From: Parus major
Taxonomy: Eukaryota; Chordata; Aves; Passeriformes; Paridae
Length of the DNA stretch: 64,000 nt
Assembly: GCF_001522545.3 (NCBI RefSeq)
Contig: NC_031799.1
Coordinates: forward strand, 46,939,929 to 47,003,928
Direction: 5' to 3'
Position 1 is the first letter of the stretch. Each line of letters begins with the position of its first letter. The notes under the pieces were generated by a model. The model did not search any database and was not told the DNA's origin. It was given only the letters and a program-made list of their open reading frames with translations. Positions 48,201 through 62,185 of this stretch are shown here, piece by piece. Both the position numbers and the translations under genes were made by a program.

Positions 48201-50020
48201 TCCTGACAATATGACTGAAATCTTCTCTGGCCTTCAGCAGACCTGGGTTCAGTCCCAGTGTCTGGGGTCCTGTGCCAAAGATCATTATGTTCTGTCTAGC
48301 CCTATATTCAGTGCTGATATCTGCACACTCTAGTGTTAACTAGGCTTTCTGCTAGGTTGGTAGCAGTGCTGAACAAAGGCCATGAGGGGAGGTTTGTTAA
48401 GAGAGCTATGTTTTGTTACATTGGCTTATGTAACTGGAAAATGCATGTAAACTTACAGACTAAGCTTTTCTAAGCACATAGGGAGACATAGAAAACTTGG
48501 AGGTAAAAATCAGGAAAAGTAATTTCCAGATTAAGAGCATTAGTTGCACGAGTGGCAGGAAGTTACACCCACAAAAAAGGGAATTAGTAATCATGGAAAT
48601 GAAAAATTACCAGCTTCTAGAGAAGGCAAAGGAAGAGAAAGTAAACATTTAGAGAATGGAAGCATACCCTAAATTCAGTTATCTCATTTGCTGGATTATT
48701 CTTGGATGATATTTCTCTTTCCCTACATTTTCCATTCATGAAACAAAGCTAGTAAGGACTTGGTAATGTACTACAAATAAAAAAAACTGTAGAAGAATTT
48801 TTTTTTTCTTTAATTATTTATATTTGAGTACTGAAGCTAGTAATTTTGATCTGTAAATCTGGGAATGGTGTGTAATGGCTTCCTGAAATACTGAGAACTT
48901 GGATCATTTTTATTGGAATAAACACAAACCTTAGTATGGGGTTGCCAAGAAGTGCTTCTAGTCTTTTGATCTATTTTTAGATGTCAGGAATTTCATGCTT
49001 ATGTTGCCAGATGAACTTGTGAGAGTCTGTATGAGTTCAAACTCTTGAGAGTTTTTGTTAAATTTGAAGGGATAATTATTTTAAAAAAGTAATTCTAATT
49101 TAACCAGGATAAAACTCATGTTCACATGGTTAAACTCTCTTTTCTTTGTCCCTTTACTATGTTTTGGAATTGCTTCTTCCCAAAATGATGCTCAAACTTT
49201 GCCACATAGGGAAAGAATGTGCCAGATAATGTCATAATGGTTGAACAGTATCAATGTACATATGCCATCTCTTCCTCTTTAGGTTACAGGTGCAGGTGTA
49301 GCCAAAGACATCAGCTTCCTATAAGTATAGTGGAAGTAAGCTAGTTTAGTAAATGAGAACACATCATTGATCACCTTGCGAAGAGAAAAAAGGTGTTTGA
49401 AGGCAGGAACTACTACAGGCCAAGACAAGTCCATTGGACACCGGCATGGGGCAATTGCCCAAGGTGCTGGGGCCTAATTCCTGTTATGGCTTCTCCACAC
49501 TAGAGGTGCCTAATGAGGCATGGCAGAGTGTGATTCATTCAGAGCATGTACTCTGTATATTTCAGTTAAAACTCAGCTAGAATGATCAAATCTGCTGGAA
49601 ACCATCTCCTGGGTTGCTCACAGGGCAACTTATTGTGTTATTGCCTATGTTTAGATGATTTGCAGAATAGACTTGCAGGTGAACAGTGGGTGGTACTGTT
49701 TTTTCTTGGGAAAAACTTTGCTGAGGATGGTATGGAGGTGCTGGAAGCCAAAGGTTAGGCTGGTGTGTGTCTCTTCCCTCACCTTTCTGCTGTTTATGCT
49801 GGGCATTTCGAGGCAGCCTGGCTGGATGTGCCAGGTGGTGCAGTAACCAGCCAGCTCTGCTTAGCCACAAGAAGTCCTGTGAGTTTCCAGGCATCAGCAC
49901 AAGGCCTTGCTTATGCCAAATGATCCAGCTCTCCTGTCACACTAGTAATTCCTGATCACTGTGCTGGACAGGAGTTCTAAAGGACCAATCCCAATAATTC
50001 AAATAGCATCATCAAGGCTG

Positions 50021-50039
50021 AGAGAGAGAGAGAGAGAGA
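50021..50039 (+). repeat. (AG)n dinucleotide run
   Basis: Nine to ten uninterrupted AG units. Confidence 0.85.
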
Positions 50040-50355
50040 ATTTCGTTCCACATTCAGTAGTGCAAATTACTTCTGACTCTTTATGATACAAACAAGATTA
50101 TTCCAGAGCAAATAGATTTGGAGCAACCCCAAATTTCTACAACAATGTGTCATTTTTTCAGTATCCTCACACAGATTTTGGATTGTACACTGTCATGCTG
50201 TTATTTACTTGGTCAAGAACCAGGAAGGCAGTAAAATTACATTGACTGAAAGCTACAGTATAGGAAATGGGATCAGCCTCAATGTGACAAAAAATAAAAA
50301 TAAAAAATCCCCATATCTCATTCTAAAATAATGTGTAGCTTCTGCTCAGGATGAC

Positions 50356-50398
50356 CTCCATACATAGATGATATTTTCTCCATACATAGATGATATTC
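50356..50398 (+). repeat. 22-bp tandem duplication
   Basis: The string ctccatacatagatgatatt occurs twice head to tail, at 50356 and 50378, with one extra T in the first copy. Near identity of the copies implies a recent replication-slippage event. Confidence 0.9.
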
Positions 50399-50706
50399 TA
50401 CTAAAAGATGAAATGGCATCATGAAGAGATTCTCAGATGTCTGACATGAAACACCACTTAACAATTGTAAGCGTATAAAACATGCTTTCATGAAAAAGAA
50501 GTTACTTTCTCTGTCAGAGTTGAGACCAGAGCTGTATTATCTTTACATGGGAAAGAGTTCATGTTATTTGCTTGGAAGAACAATCTATTAATTCTAATCC
50601 TCAGGACAACTCACTGGATTGTAGTAAAGAATCTGCACATGAATTTGAAGACAAATTTGCAGTATATCAAATCCTCATCTCATGTCATGACCCCTTACTC
50701 CTTCAG

Positions 50707-50925
50707 ATCATAGATTTATAGAATCATTAAGGCTGGAAAAGACCCTCAAGGTCATTGTGTCTAATCTTTGGCCAAAACCCACCATGTCAACTAAACAATA
50801 GCCCATAGTGTTATGTCCAGTCTTTCCTTAAGCCCCTCCAGGAACAGTGATTCTACCACCTTACTGGGCAGTCCATTCCAGTGCCTGACCACACTTTCAG
50901 TGAAGAAATTCTTCCTGAATGATGG
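50707..50925 (-). mobile_element. CR1 3'-end fragment
   Basis: The plus strand reads tagaatcattaaggctggaa, gaccctcaaggtcattgtg and gcagtccattccagtgcctg, the complement of the CR1 3' region. It is 5'-truncated at about 220 bp. Confidence 0.9.
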
Positions 50926-52765
50926 GCAATACAAGCTCTTTTCCTGAGAGGAGAAATATTTGCCATCCACAAATTACATAGAAGGATCTATGGAAATCAT
51001 GTAAACCTTTAAAGACTTGGGGGCTATTATTCTTATCTACAGGAAGAGGAATAGCACCTGTAACCTTGCCAGAGTGGTGCTTCCTCAAAGCTAATACTTG
51101 ACCATACATTTACATGTAATGGGAACACTGTAATTAAATATCATGCACTTCAGGAGACAAGGAAATAACAGGAGATTCAATGGTTGTCTGTTAGTTAAAC
51201 TTTATGGGTTTTGGCAGAAGTTCAGAATAACTGTTATTTGAAGCTAGGGTGATAGTTGAAATGTGAATTGTTTCTGAACAATTCAGAAATGTGAACCACT
51301 TGAGGACTCTAATGTTATTGTAAATATCCAACCAATATATCAGGTACAATGTGAATCATGTTCAGCTGTGACAAGAAGCAAGAATGGGAGGCAATAAAAA
51401 TAACATTCTCCTATTTCTGGTTTTTGGCTTTAGGCTCCTGGATGTTAGATAATTCAGTCCTCCAAGGGAATGTCAAGAGACTATATCTGGCTAATTACAT
51501 TTCATACCTTTTTTTCCTGTCTAACAAAGTCTGCAATGCTGTGTCCTCCATGGATTTGTCTGTATTATCATGTGATAGATTAGACTATATACCATGAAAC
51601 ACAGACTAGAATTTCTTCCATACTGAAAGTTGCAGTGACATGTTTTGAACCCAAGCTGTAATTAGGTTTTAACCTGGTTTGATGTTTGGATTGAAATTGG
51701 GGCCAAGTTGGAAGAAGGCAGCTATCTGAGCTCAATAATGGAGTTACAGGGTCAACTGTATGAAATGTTTCAGAAAACATAATCTGTTAAAGCAGCATGG
51801 CCAAACAGAAGTTGATGCATTTCCAGAATACCTGAGCTGTAAAAAAGTCCATATGGAGAAGACTGATGATGTATCAAATAATGTGCATATGAAATACTGA
51901 AAGCAGACAAGAATTTGATTCCTTTTAAAAGTGACCAGGCCTAAGGGTATTTGCGTACTATAGTGCCTGCTGCAAAAAAGATTTAGGCCGACTGACAAAT
52001 GGGCTACAAACCAGGTCCATTGTACTAAATCTCTTGCTATTGTTGTATTAGAAATCAGATTTAGATGCATGTGGGTACTGTGAGTACAGAAAGACACCCA
52101 GGAAAAAACAGACAGAGATATAAGTTATCATGGTATCTAGTTTTTAATTTTTTTTCTTTGATTTCAAACAAAATTTGGCTGTTAAAAAAAAAATTAGTTT
52201 AAAGATAATGTCTTTTTTTTTTTTCCCTGTGAATTGTTGGTAGGTTTATTGAGCTTGAACCACTGTTTTGCTCTTGGAGGTAGCTATATGGGACCATACT
52301 TGGTAACTGAAGGTGATTCACTTATCATTCTTAAGGCACCTTTTACTAAAAGGAACATTCTTAGGCATTCCAACACTTGCTCCCATTTTATCACGTTTCT
52401 GCTGATCAAGTCTTTTGTCTGACTTTGTCCTTTTTAAAAGGATTAATTTAATTCTGATAATCACCTTTTCATGTTTAAGCTGCACTTCCATTTTCTTTCT
52501 GGACATGGCAAAGCTGCAATTAATTTATTCATGCAGGTGCCTTTGCATATAGCCTGCCAGAGATCATGTCAAAAGTCTCCAGAAACTTTTACAATTAACA
52601 GTTGTAGCTATTTAGCAACTATCATTAGTAGCCTTTCTGTTCAGGTTACTTAATTAGCTACAACCAATTACAAGTAGGTTGTTCCTCTCTTCTGTGTGAT
52701 TTGTAATTCCGTGGAGCAGCTTTTCCCTCACCCATTTAAAAGTCTGTTGTAGGTTGCTGTGCCTG
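50926..52765. other. Unassigned AT-rich sequence
   Basis: No gene seen. It contains T-rich runs at 52142-52160 and 52210-52226. Confidence 0.3.
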
Positions 52766-52795
52766 AATGATTAATACCTAAATGATTAATACCTA
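52766..52795 (+). repeat. 15-bp perfect tandem duplication
   Basis: The unit aatgattaataccta occurs twice in direct succession. Each unit contains a homeodomain-type ATTAAT core, so the duplication doubles a possible binding site. Confidence 0.85.
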
Positions 52796-53060
52796 CCTGG
52801 TAGGAGATCCGTAACAGGCAGTTGATCCTGCTGCGGCAGGACTTGCTAGCAAGGTTTCCTCTGATGGCAGCACCAGCACGATTCACTTCGCAGGCAGATC
52901 AGAGGGTGAGGCTCAGTATGATGTACAGAGGCATCTGTACAGTGGGAGAATCACCTTTTTCCCCTTGAACTGTGTGGATTTATGATAAAGCTGAGAGCTT
53001 TATCCTCCCATGCGTTTATAATAAAAATGACTTTAAATCAGCTCATTAAAATGTCATTGT
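52796..53060. promoter_or_regulatory. Candidate conserved non-coding element
   Basis: Non-repetitive sequence with two GATAA-type motifs (tatgataaagc and its near inverse gctttatcctc around 52980-53005) and a TAAAAATGACTTTAAATCAG-like AT-rich block. It has no open frame. The motif pair forms an imperfect inverted repeat. This is suggestive of an enhancer, but conservation cannot be judged from one genome. Confidence 0.2.
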
Positions 53061-53149
53061 GCTGCAACAGGAGCTCCATTTTTTCCTGGGCAGATTCAAA
53101 AGATCAAACTTATCAGATCTGTGCAGGCAGTATAGAAAGAGGAAACTGA

Positions 53150-53540
53150 TGCCTCTGGGGTGTGCTCCTCCTTGCCTCGGAGAACGTGTTAGAGGAGGGA
53201 AGAGAAGGCTCTGGGGAGATCTTATTTCTGCCTTTCAAAGACAGCTTGTAAGAAAGATGGAGACAGGTTTTTTACCCTGTAGTGATAGAGAAAGGGTTAG
53301 TAAGTTTATATTAATTTAAGCTATTTTTTTTTTAATGATGAGTGTGATAAAGCACTGAAACTGGTTTCCCAGAGAGGTGCTAGATCCATTATGGAACACA
53401 TTCAAAGACAGTTTGGACAGGGCTCTGAGCAATATGATCAAGCTGAAGATATCCTTTCTCACTGCAAGGGGTTTGGACAAAATGACCTTAAAAATTCCTT
53501 CCAACTCAAATTTTTCTCTGATTCTACAATTCTACAATCT
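53150..53540 (+). mobile_element. CR1 LINE 3' region
   Basis: Plus orientation, with aagagaaggctctggggaga, gagaaagggttagtaag and a right end in aattccttccaactcaaat followed by the octamer-like attctacaattctacaa, the typical CR1 terminal microsatellite. It is moderately diverged, with a T-run inserted near 53325. Confidence 0.9.
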
Positions 53541-55742
53541 TCCTCTCTTCATCAGAAATGTTTCTGCTATCTTGAGATGTCTGCTATGACCACAGAAGCC
53601 TTTCCCTAACAGTAGTTATAGGACCTGCCATCTTTTTCTTGTAAGAGCCTGAAACTGGAATTCCTGTAAGAGGATGTTATACTTGCCTGAGGATGCTTAG
53701 TTCCTATCAGCTAATTTGGATTACTGAACAAGCCTTCCTCTGTCCTGTTATACACTGATTTCTTCAGAAAGCTGAAATTTTAGTGCTTTGATTTTAACTA
53801 GGTATTTAGTGTGTAAACTTAGAAAAGCATTTTCTAGTGCCAAAAATTTGTTGTGGTAGATGTTTGGTGAGATTCTGCAGACCCCAGGCCTGTTTCCAGG
53901 GAATGCTGCACAATGAATACCAAGCAGAAATTATTGAATACAGGTAAATTTTAATGAACAGCACTTGTGTGCTGAACATATGTAGAAAACCAGTTTATTT
54001 ATGAAGGTTCACCTGAGACTTGTTTGTGAAGGTTCACCTGAGATTTGAACATCCTAATCTAAATGAACATAGCTGTTCTTGAAACGCGCCGCTTTGTCAA
54101 GATTTCTGAGCACAGATGGGGAGCAGTAAAAGAAGCTTATTTTTAGCATAAAATACCAGTTTTATTAATACCCAATGAAACTGGTTAATCTTTAAAGCAA
54201 AGTGAAGCTTTGAAGAGAAGAGTGAAATGAAAAAATTGCAAATAATCACAGGAGCCTTTTTATGTGCTATGCCTATAGAATGGCTGAATAACAATGATGG
54301 CTGTGCATGTCTTATTATAAGAGGGTCAGTACTTGACTAGAACCAAAGAAATATTGCTGCTTTGCATGAGGTAGCTTGTGTAGCCTGATAATAACTTGCT
54401 TCTTTGTGTTTCCCAGCATATTACTTACATGGCATCTGCTTTACATAAACTCGTCATAGCAAAAGCTCTTTGCACTCTGATCAGACCAAATAATATGTTG
54501 TAAACTATACACAAAGCAAAGATGATGTTAGGATTAATTATTGAGACAGGAAGTCAAATAATACATATGTATAACTATTTTCAGAGACTGAAGTCATGGT
54601 ATGGATTATGGTTAAATGAGCTTCTTTTTTATGCCTTCAATTAGATATAAAACTGAAATAGTTTTCTGAAAGTATTCATTAAGTCTATTTTAGGCTCCCT
54701 TTGGAACAGTTTTGGGTACTGAATATAAACTGGCACTTTCCATGCTCCTACTGTAAGTGCAGTAACAACAGCAATTGTGTGGTGCTGTGATTCAAGGTTG
54801 TAGATTTTTTGAGCTATTCTCTAGCAGAATAGATGGCGCTGTGTAATGACACTTGCCTGTAATTTCTCAAGTGACACTTCGAAGATACATTTAGTTATAA
54901 CACTAAATCTATCTTTTATGAATTAATTAAGATGGTATTTGTGTTTCTAACTCCCTCAAGGAAGATGTAAATGAAGTATATTATGCTTAAAGTATTATTA
55001 TTGAGTTGGCTTGAAAATTTCAGTTTGAGATTCTGCATGTTGCTAGTGCAGTCTGCATCAAGAAATAGAAGTTATCTGTAATCCTTCTCCTGTTAAATAC
55101 ACACTCTATGTTTAAAAGAACAGACTGTAAATTTCTGTTACAGAAAGAAGTATTAGAATGTGTATCATATATTCTGTAAAAATACATATAGCACACAAAA
55201 AATCAGGAACTCTGAAAAATATAGACTGTATAGCTGAATTTTTCACTTTGTATTATATGTGGAGGCAAATTCTTCCATTGTGTTGTGGTTACCTATAAAA
55301 ATGTGTTCAAGTGGCATACACAGCACTTTAAACAGAACACATGAGGCAGCACAGAAGCTGAGATGCCAAATAATTTTAACTACATGCAGTTACATGGCCC
55401 TTCATACTATTTCCTTTTTCTCTTTTAGCCCAGAATATAGACTTCTAAGTTGTTAATTTCTGTGCATCTTGCAGCCGTATAATACTCAGTTAAAATAAAG
55501 TGGGTGATGGTTTATTGACGAAGATGAGTCCACGCTATTTTTGGTCCTGGGTCATACAAGTTGTTTGTCTACTACTAGATAAAGTACCATAATGAAAAAA
55601 GCCCATTAGCCTTGATGCTGTGACTGGATCAATTGTTCACGGATTTGTAAATATGCTATCAATGAGTTTCAAGGGATCAGTAGTACAGCCCTCTGCACTT
55701 GCATGCTCCTCTTCAATGGAAGTGCTCAAACCCTTCATGATA
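53541..55742. other. Unassigned AT-rich sequence
   Basis: No gene. A 25-bp tandem duplication (tgaaggttcacctgaga) lies at 54002-54048. Unique AT-rich sequence around 54200-54300 and 54740-54860 might be conserved, but this cannot be tested here. Confidence 0.3.
54002..54048 (+). repeat. 25-bp tandem duplication
   Basis: tgaaggttcacctgaga followed by c/t-ttg occurs twice head to tail, at 54002 and 54027, with one mismatch in the compared part. Confidence 0.85.
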
Positions 55743-55803
55743 TTATGTTATGTTATGTTACGTTACGTTATGTTATGTTATGTTTATTATATTATATTAT
55801 TCA
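55743..55803 (+). repeat. (TTATG)n/(TTATA)n pentamer repeat
   Basis: About eight TTATG-type units, two of them TTACG, pass into a few TTATA units. The TTACG variants show that the array carries internal point changes. Confidence 0.9.
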
Positions 55804-58800
55804 TGTTATTATATGTGATTATTCAGGATGCTATTCATTAGTCTTGAGCACAGGAGCCTCAGAAGGCCCTACAGCTTTACAATATGTCAGCCTTCTCGAA
55901 AGTTCAAATACTGACAATGGTTGCATATCGAAAGGCCCTCTTACAAATCTGGTTAAGGAACAGCCACCTGGACATGGCAACATTTATTAGCAAGACCCAA
56001 TTACCCAATTTTTTCTGTGTCTCAGGGTCTGACTGAGACATGGTCCAAAAAAAGGGCATGCAATTATCTGCTTGCCTGTAAATCCTAGATTGATTTTGTT
56101 TTTGTTTTTTTTTAAGATGCAGAAATTAAATCATGTTTCTCTTTTAACTGTGATTTAAAAAGGTTGAATTTTTCTTTGATGGGTAAATATCTCAGTCTGA
56201 CCCAAATTCACTCTTTTTGGAGCTGCTTTGCTGGAACAAGATGAACAAATGTCAATCCTTGTTTTCTATTTTCATGGGAATAGATGAGAGTGGATATATT
56301 TCCACCAATAAGATTTGGAGGGTGATGTGTAATGTTAACATGCAAATCAGGTTGAGATGATATTTCTGTCAGGGGAAATAAAAATTCTTCCATGAATTCC
56401 CCTCATCATTCCTTTCATTTTCTTCATATAAGCTCCATGTAAAACTGTCAGGCTGATAATTAGGCAAATTATAGGGACCTTCTCATATGAAAACTAATGC
56501 AGTTTCCAGAGAGAATTTCAAATGAAGATGCCCACAAGGAAGGCAGAAGTCTGTGCTCATTTTCCTTTATTGAGACTGATTTATAAGTATGCAGATTTTT
56601 CACTGTCTAAACTTGACAGCAGAAAGAGGATCTAAAGGTAGACTTTCTTGCAATGCACAGGTCTCTGAAAAATACTTGTCTTCCAGAAAGTAACGTATTT
56701 AAATGCAATGTAAGTTTTTTGAAAATATTCCTGCTTAGCTCTGGTAAATTAGTGCAAGCTGTCTGCATATTTCATGATTTTTATGAGAAGTCATGAACTG
56801 GTGAAGGTTTATCCAAAATCAGCACAGTCTTGTAAAGCTGGCAGCAATCTTTCCCAAGAGAGAGTTTGTGGGAAAAGCCAATTATAAACTAGGTTTCATA
56901 ATTTGATGCAAAATCTCTGTGCACAGCTTTACAAAGCAACAGAATTTCTCACTATTAAGGACATGCGACAATAATAATAAAAAAAAGTGATGATCAGCCT
57001 TTGTCCTTTTAAAAGCAACAAATAACGTTCAGCAAACAGAGAAGAGGCTGGAGAAAATGTAGTAAACTATGAAAGAAGGAGCCACCTCTCAAGACAACCA
57101 GGGGGAAGGCTTTGGGGTGGCAGAGTCAGTCAGGAATACAATATGTGAAACAGACTAATTTTTATGGTCAGAAATACATTGACATAATATTCTTATACTT
57201 CCATAAGACATTTTTCTCAGTCCTGCATTATACCCATATAAAAAGATTAGCATTTCTCAAAATCAGTGTATGTATATAAACCTAATTTAGAAGAAACTCA
57301 TTGCAAAATTGAATAAATTAATCCTGTTGGCAAGTCATCCAGTGCACTGTACCTGGAAGAGGTATTGTTTGGTTTGGTAGAGGGATTGGTTTACAATCTA
57401 TAATTAATATTTTTTCATCAGTGATGCACAAGGGGCAATGTCAGCCACCTGCTTTGGTGGGTGGGGCTGTGAGGAGATCATCCTGCCCTGGGAACTGAGC
57501 TGCTCCATCTCCAATGGGCTGGGATGGAGACTGTCCTCAGATCCTGCAGCCCACTTTTTCTGCTTCCTCTTTAAAATTATTAAATCATGTCTACCAAAAT
57601 TTACAGCTCATGCTGAAGTCACATTTTAAGCCATCTAGGGGCTTTACTGAGGCTTGTGAAGGATGTTTGAGAGCAGCCTTGCTGTCTGTGTAATACAGTT
57701 TATTTTCTGAGCATGTATAGGAATAATCCATTGTCTGGGACCTGCCTCACCACTAATACTGGGCAAGTGACCAGAGACACCAGTGCTCCCTGTAGGAAAA
57801 AAAGCTAGCCAAGGCTAATGTCCTGAGGAGGGAGCATCCCTCAATCACACTGTCTTGGTGAAAATACAGCTAATTTAGACAAATAATTAATGTTCCTCAG
57901 TCATGTACTCTTCTTTATCACTTAGGAAATTATCCCCAAATCCTAATTTTACTTCTGCAAGTAGGATTGATTATTTCCAGGATATTTTTCTGTACGTGTC
58001 TGATAACTGCCCCTTTCCTTCATATCCTTGTCATTGTGGAGCCTGAAAATATAATCATCTGTTTCCAAATATTGGTCCCTGTGATCAGTCTGGGAACATC
58101 TTTGATGGTAGAAGACGGGTTGCCATTTATGCTTACTATATTGCAGTGAAAGGTTTTGAGGCCTACTATGGAAACTAGGTAACCATTTCTTCATAAAATT
58201 GCTTGGAGCAGTTGCTGGAGGTCTAGTGCATTCACCTTCATCTATTAATGAAATCAAACATATATAATTTATATATAATTTATATAGGAGAAGTACAGGA
58301 AGAATGTTTAATTTTCTTCTTAACCTTTAATTAAGCTTCAAGCAAAATATCTAGAGACATCATGCAGTCTTAATTTCCTCATTGCTTGAAGGGTTAATCT
58401 CAGAAGTGTCTGCAAAGTGTATAGCTGCTCAACTGAAAGCTCTGAGTTGCTGGCAGTGATCAATGCATGAAGTGATGTTATCCAAAGGGTAACATTAGAC
58501 ATGAGTTTCTCTCATTTTTAACATGGTGTAAAACCTATCCAATTACCTACACCACTGACTAATGTTTACATTTTTGACAGCTGAGTGAATACAGTTAGGG
58601 TTCATAAAATATTGTAACTGTGACAATACATAGAATTTTCATTCTTAAATCCATGGGTTTGGTAGTACTTGGATATAATGGAGTTTAACATCCACCTACA
58701 GCAGGGACAAAGTTCAAGCTTTGCAGCTACAAGGATATGATGATCACCCCTACTCACCTTTAATTCTGATATCTTAACAGCCAAATAGGAAAGCCTTCTA

Positions 58801-60738
58801 GGAATAGTAATTCTATAAGCTAAGGGTAGTAAAGTGCTAGTTTTCATATCACAGCTATACTGTCCTTTCTTGGTATTTTCATCCATTTAATTGCTGAAGA
58901 ATTTTGCTCCTTTATCACAGTTTTTTGGGGCATTCCCATGGTTCCCAGGAGATCTGTATCAACATTAATATGTTTTTCTTACCAAAAGGTGTTACCCAGC
59001 ACACGACACTTAATATTTGAGTAGAAGAGCCAGATGTGCTGACAACAGATCACAGGTCTCCTTCCACAAAGACTGAGGGTGTAGAGAAGTTTCTGCTGAC
59101 ATCACTGAAAGAAGGCGCTAAGAGCATGGCTATTACCATCTTGCCTGAGATCATCACTGTAAATGACAGGCTGTAGTTTTGGAAACTTGTGATGAACTGC
59201 ACAAGGTATTTTTGAGACTATAGTGATGCAAGAATGGGGTCCCATTTTGAAGAGAAGAGGAACAGGAACGGGCAGGTAAATAACTTTATGCTGATGTCCA
59301 CTGTGTCTCTCTGGCCCCTTGGGCTCACAGGGATGTTTGTGTAAGAGTAGTTTTCCTAACTAAACTTATCATTAAAACCAGATTTTTTTTTCTGTGAATA
59401 TGGGAGGTATTTACCATAGCACACTTGGGAGAAGCAAGACCCTTTTTGAAAATACCCAAACCAGCTCTTGTTCTGTCTCACTGCTTTGCTGCGTCAATTT
59501 TCAGTTCAGAGGTGAAGCTCCCAGTCCATATTCCTTCAACCTTGACATTATATCAGCATCCTCAGCATGGTGGCACTGTGTGGGCTGAAGGATGGGTGAG
59601 GAAAGGTGAAGTATCAATGGGCAACAATGAGGTTGAGGTATAAGGCACACAAAATTATTCTTGTTGGATAATGTGCCTGTATACACAATGTAAATTGGAG
59701 ATGCCTGTATCAGCCTGCTGATGGACTGACCTCCCTTCTCTCCCTGCTTATCTTTCAAATCTCTGACCAAACAGGGGGCTGACTGTGGATGCTGCTATCC
59801 TCTGAGCTCCTTCAGTCCTTTCATGCTGCCTCTATTCTGTCAGTCACAGCCTGCATCCTCTGGGGTGAGCAACTTTGGAAAATAGTCATCAATTAGGCCT
59901 TATTAGTGGAAATGAAGATGAGGACTCTCAGGATAACTGATCTATTGACACATGGCTTACTGGTGAATTCCTGGACTCTAGGCTGTCCTCAAGTTTTCAC
60001 CCAACAGCTAAATCAAGGAAATTCAGCATGCACAGCTGCACCTAAGTAGTTTGTTTCATATGTAGGAACAGTGTGTCGGGTGGGGAAGGAGAGAAAAAAA
60101 GCATTTTTCACTGGTAAGCTTAGGAGGAACAAGAGAAGGGCTTGTACCTGAGACAACTCTTGCTGTTTTAGACAGTGAAACCATTTTTTCCCATAAAGGT
60201 TTACCTCCTTGCCTTTCATGTGTGCCTGGAATGGGGAACCCTCCTATGCTCTGCAATGACTAATTGAACAGCGCTCAGAAAAATGTCTGTCATGCAGCTA
60301 TCAAATGAGAACAAGAAAATTTTACAAATGACACTGTAGGCTAGATGCAGTGGCAACAAGAAATCCAAAACAAGAAAAAGAATTGCCTGGTAAATACATG
60401 TGACATAATTAATTATAGATTCATTATATCTATTTTTCTTGCCTCTGCTCATCTTCTAGACCTAAATATTTTGCTTCATTTTAAATATTTAATTTACTTG
60501 TATGGCTTGACACAATTTTCTTCTTCTTCTGTGCTTTCTTATATCATTGAAGAGAACTGCCTTCACTCTCTCCTGCCTTGCTCCCTTTTTTCTCCTGCTA
60601 GCTTTTGCATAATTTTAAAGAGATTCTTGCTCTTTTTACTTAGAACAGTAGTTCAACATATTCAGACTGTGTTTGACTCCATGAAGAATTTCTTTTGCCT
60701 CTTTGATTTTAGAAAGCTTAAATTTATAGCAGAATAGA
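55804..60738. other. Unassigned gene-poor sequence
   Basis: About 4.9 kb without a supported gene, RNA or repeat family. A short TATAATTTATA duplication lies at 58260-58290. Minus-strand frames at 57949-58257 and 58602-58886 and others are about 100 codons or fewer, without domains. Confidence 0.3.
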
Positions 60739-60815
60739 ATATTATATATATAATATATATATAAATAAATCTATACACACACCTATATACACAGATATAT
60801 ATTTATATGTATGTA
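60739..60815. repeat. TA-rich simple repeat
   Basis: A (TA)n-dominated stretch with imbedded ATAAATAAAT and ACACAC segments. Confidence 0.85.
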
Positions 60816-62185
60816 AAAATCGAGATGGGAAACTGTAGGGAGAAATCTCCTTGAACTGTCATGCTAATGTAATTTATTTTTAAAGCACATTTGGAGACCT
60901 GTAGCTCATCATTTCAGTGCATTTGCTTTGCATTTGCTGATCTGGCCTTGGAAGCAGAGGCATGGGTGAAAGTTGGCATACAGAACAGCAGTTCTGCTCT
61001 GGAGTCTGTGGATCTACAGGTCAGGCCTAGAGATGACTCCAGAACAACAGGCTCAAATGGGAAGGGTGATACTGCTTCTAGCTCATGTCGTCTGCTGTTC
61101 AAGCTGAGAAAGAAACCCTGTAGTGGGTGTAACCCAGAGCAGTCTTTACTCAACCATGTCTGCCATGTGATCTGTAAGAGTGATGGGAGCACAGGTCGGA
61201 AAGTATTACCTTAATGCCCTTTGAGCAAATTCTCAGCTACAAACAGGGCATGCAGGTGTATGTCTGCACCTCTGCACATGTTAAAGTTAGCTCATGCTTT
61301 AATTCCTCTTCTTGGATCCAGGGAGGGTGGAAAATCTCTGAATCACAAAAGTAAGGAGACACTTACTTTTGAAAGGATGTGCAGCCTTTCCCTGGATGGA
61401 GACAGCCTTGGAAAAGCGAAAGGCTCAAAAACAAGAGAGTTCAATCCCTTTTTGGGTTCTCTGTGTCTTTATACTTCTTCCAAGGCCAGGCTGTTGAATC
61501 TTTGGAACAACAGAAGGATAAGAATTACACAGTTTTTGGTTGTGCCTGTGAGAAGTGATCAGTCACCTTGTGGATTTCTCAAGAGACCTGTGAACTATTC
61601 TCTGAGCTGTCACAGAAACAGGACTTTTCTTTCATCATTATTAAATGATGTTTATCTCTGTTTATCTCAATTCAAGTACTGATTCAAGCACCTTTTAACA
61701 TTTGCTTGGCAACACTTGTTTACCTAATTTTCTATTACAAAATTTTTAGTGTTCCAGATACAAATCTGAAAAGGAGTAAGGTTGCTAAAGATGTGGACAG
61801 ACTTTGAAATTTCTAAATTTTGAGATAAGTCACCTGCCTGTGAATTGGGTGTCTCATTGACTTCAAAACTCTGAGGATTTGTAGAGTTAAACTTCAAGGT
61901 TAAGAGTTATTCATCCTTGAAAAGTTTATTTGGAGTTTTCCATTTGGGAATGATAATTTTCAGTGACTGGGGACAATGAGATGGCTGCACTGCTTAGCCT
62001 ACCGAAGAGAAGTCTCAGGGAGGGATCTTTTTAATGGAAAAATTACCTGAAGATTTCTCCATTTAATGGAGAATTTATCTGAAGGGAGGGTGCAAAAAAA
62101 GATGGAACAGCAGTACCCAGTGAGAGGACAGAGGCAGTGGGCACAAACCAAAACACAGGAACTTCCCTCTGAACATTTTTCCACT
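60816..62185. other. Unassigned sequence with two successive open frames
   Basis: Two plus-strand frames follow each other, at 60891-61214 (107 codons) and 61221-61682 (153 codons). I recognise no domain and no splice structure. The second is cysteine-, serine- and leucine-rich. They could be remnants of a transposon or chance. Confidence 0.25.

Larger units (their letters stand above)
45258..50706. other. Unassigned gene-poor sequence
   Basis: About 5.4 kb with no gene or named repeat. It includes an (AG)n run of about 9 copies at 50021-50039 and a near-perfect 22-bp tandem duplication at 50356-50398. Frames of up to 104 codons (49586-49900 minus) are unsupported. Confidence 0.3.

Noticed and set aside
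60013..60737. Several 66-130 codon frames on both strands
   Set aside because: They overlap in conflicting frames, have composition typical of AT-rich non-coding DNA and contain no domain.
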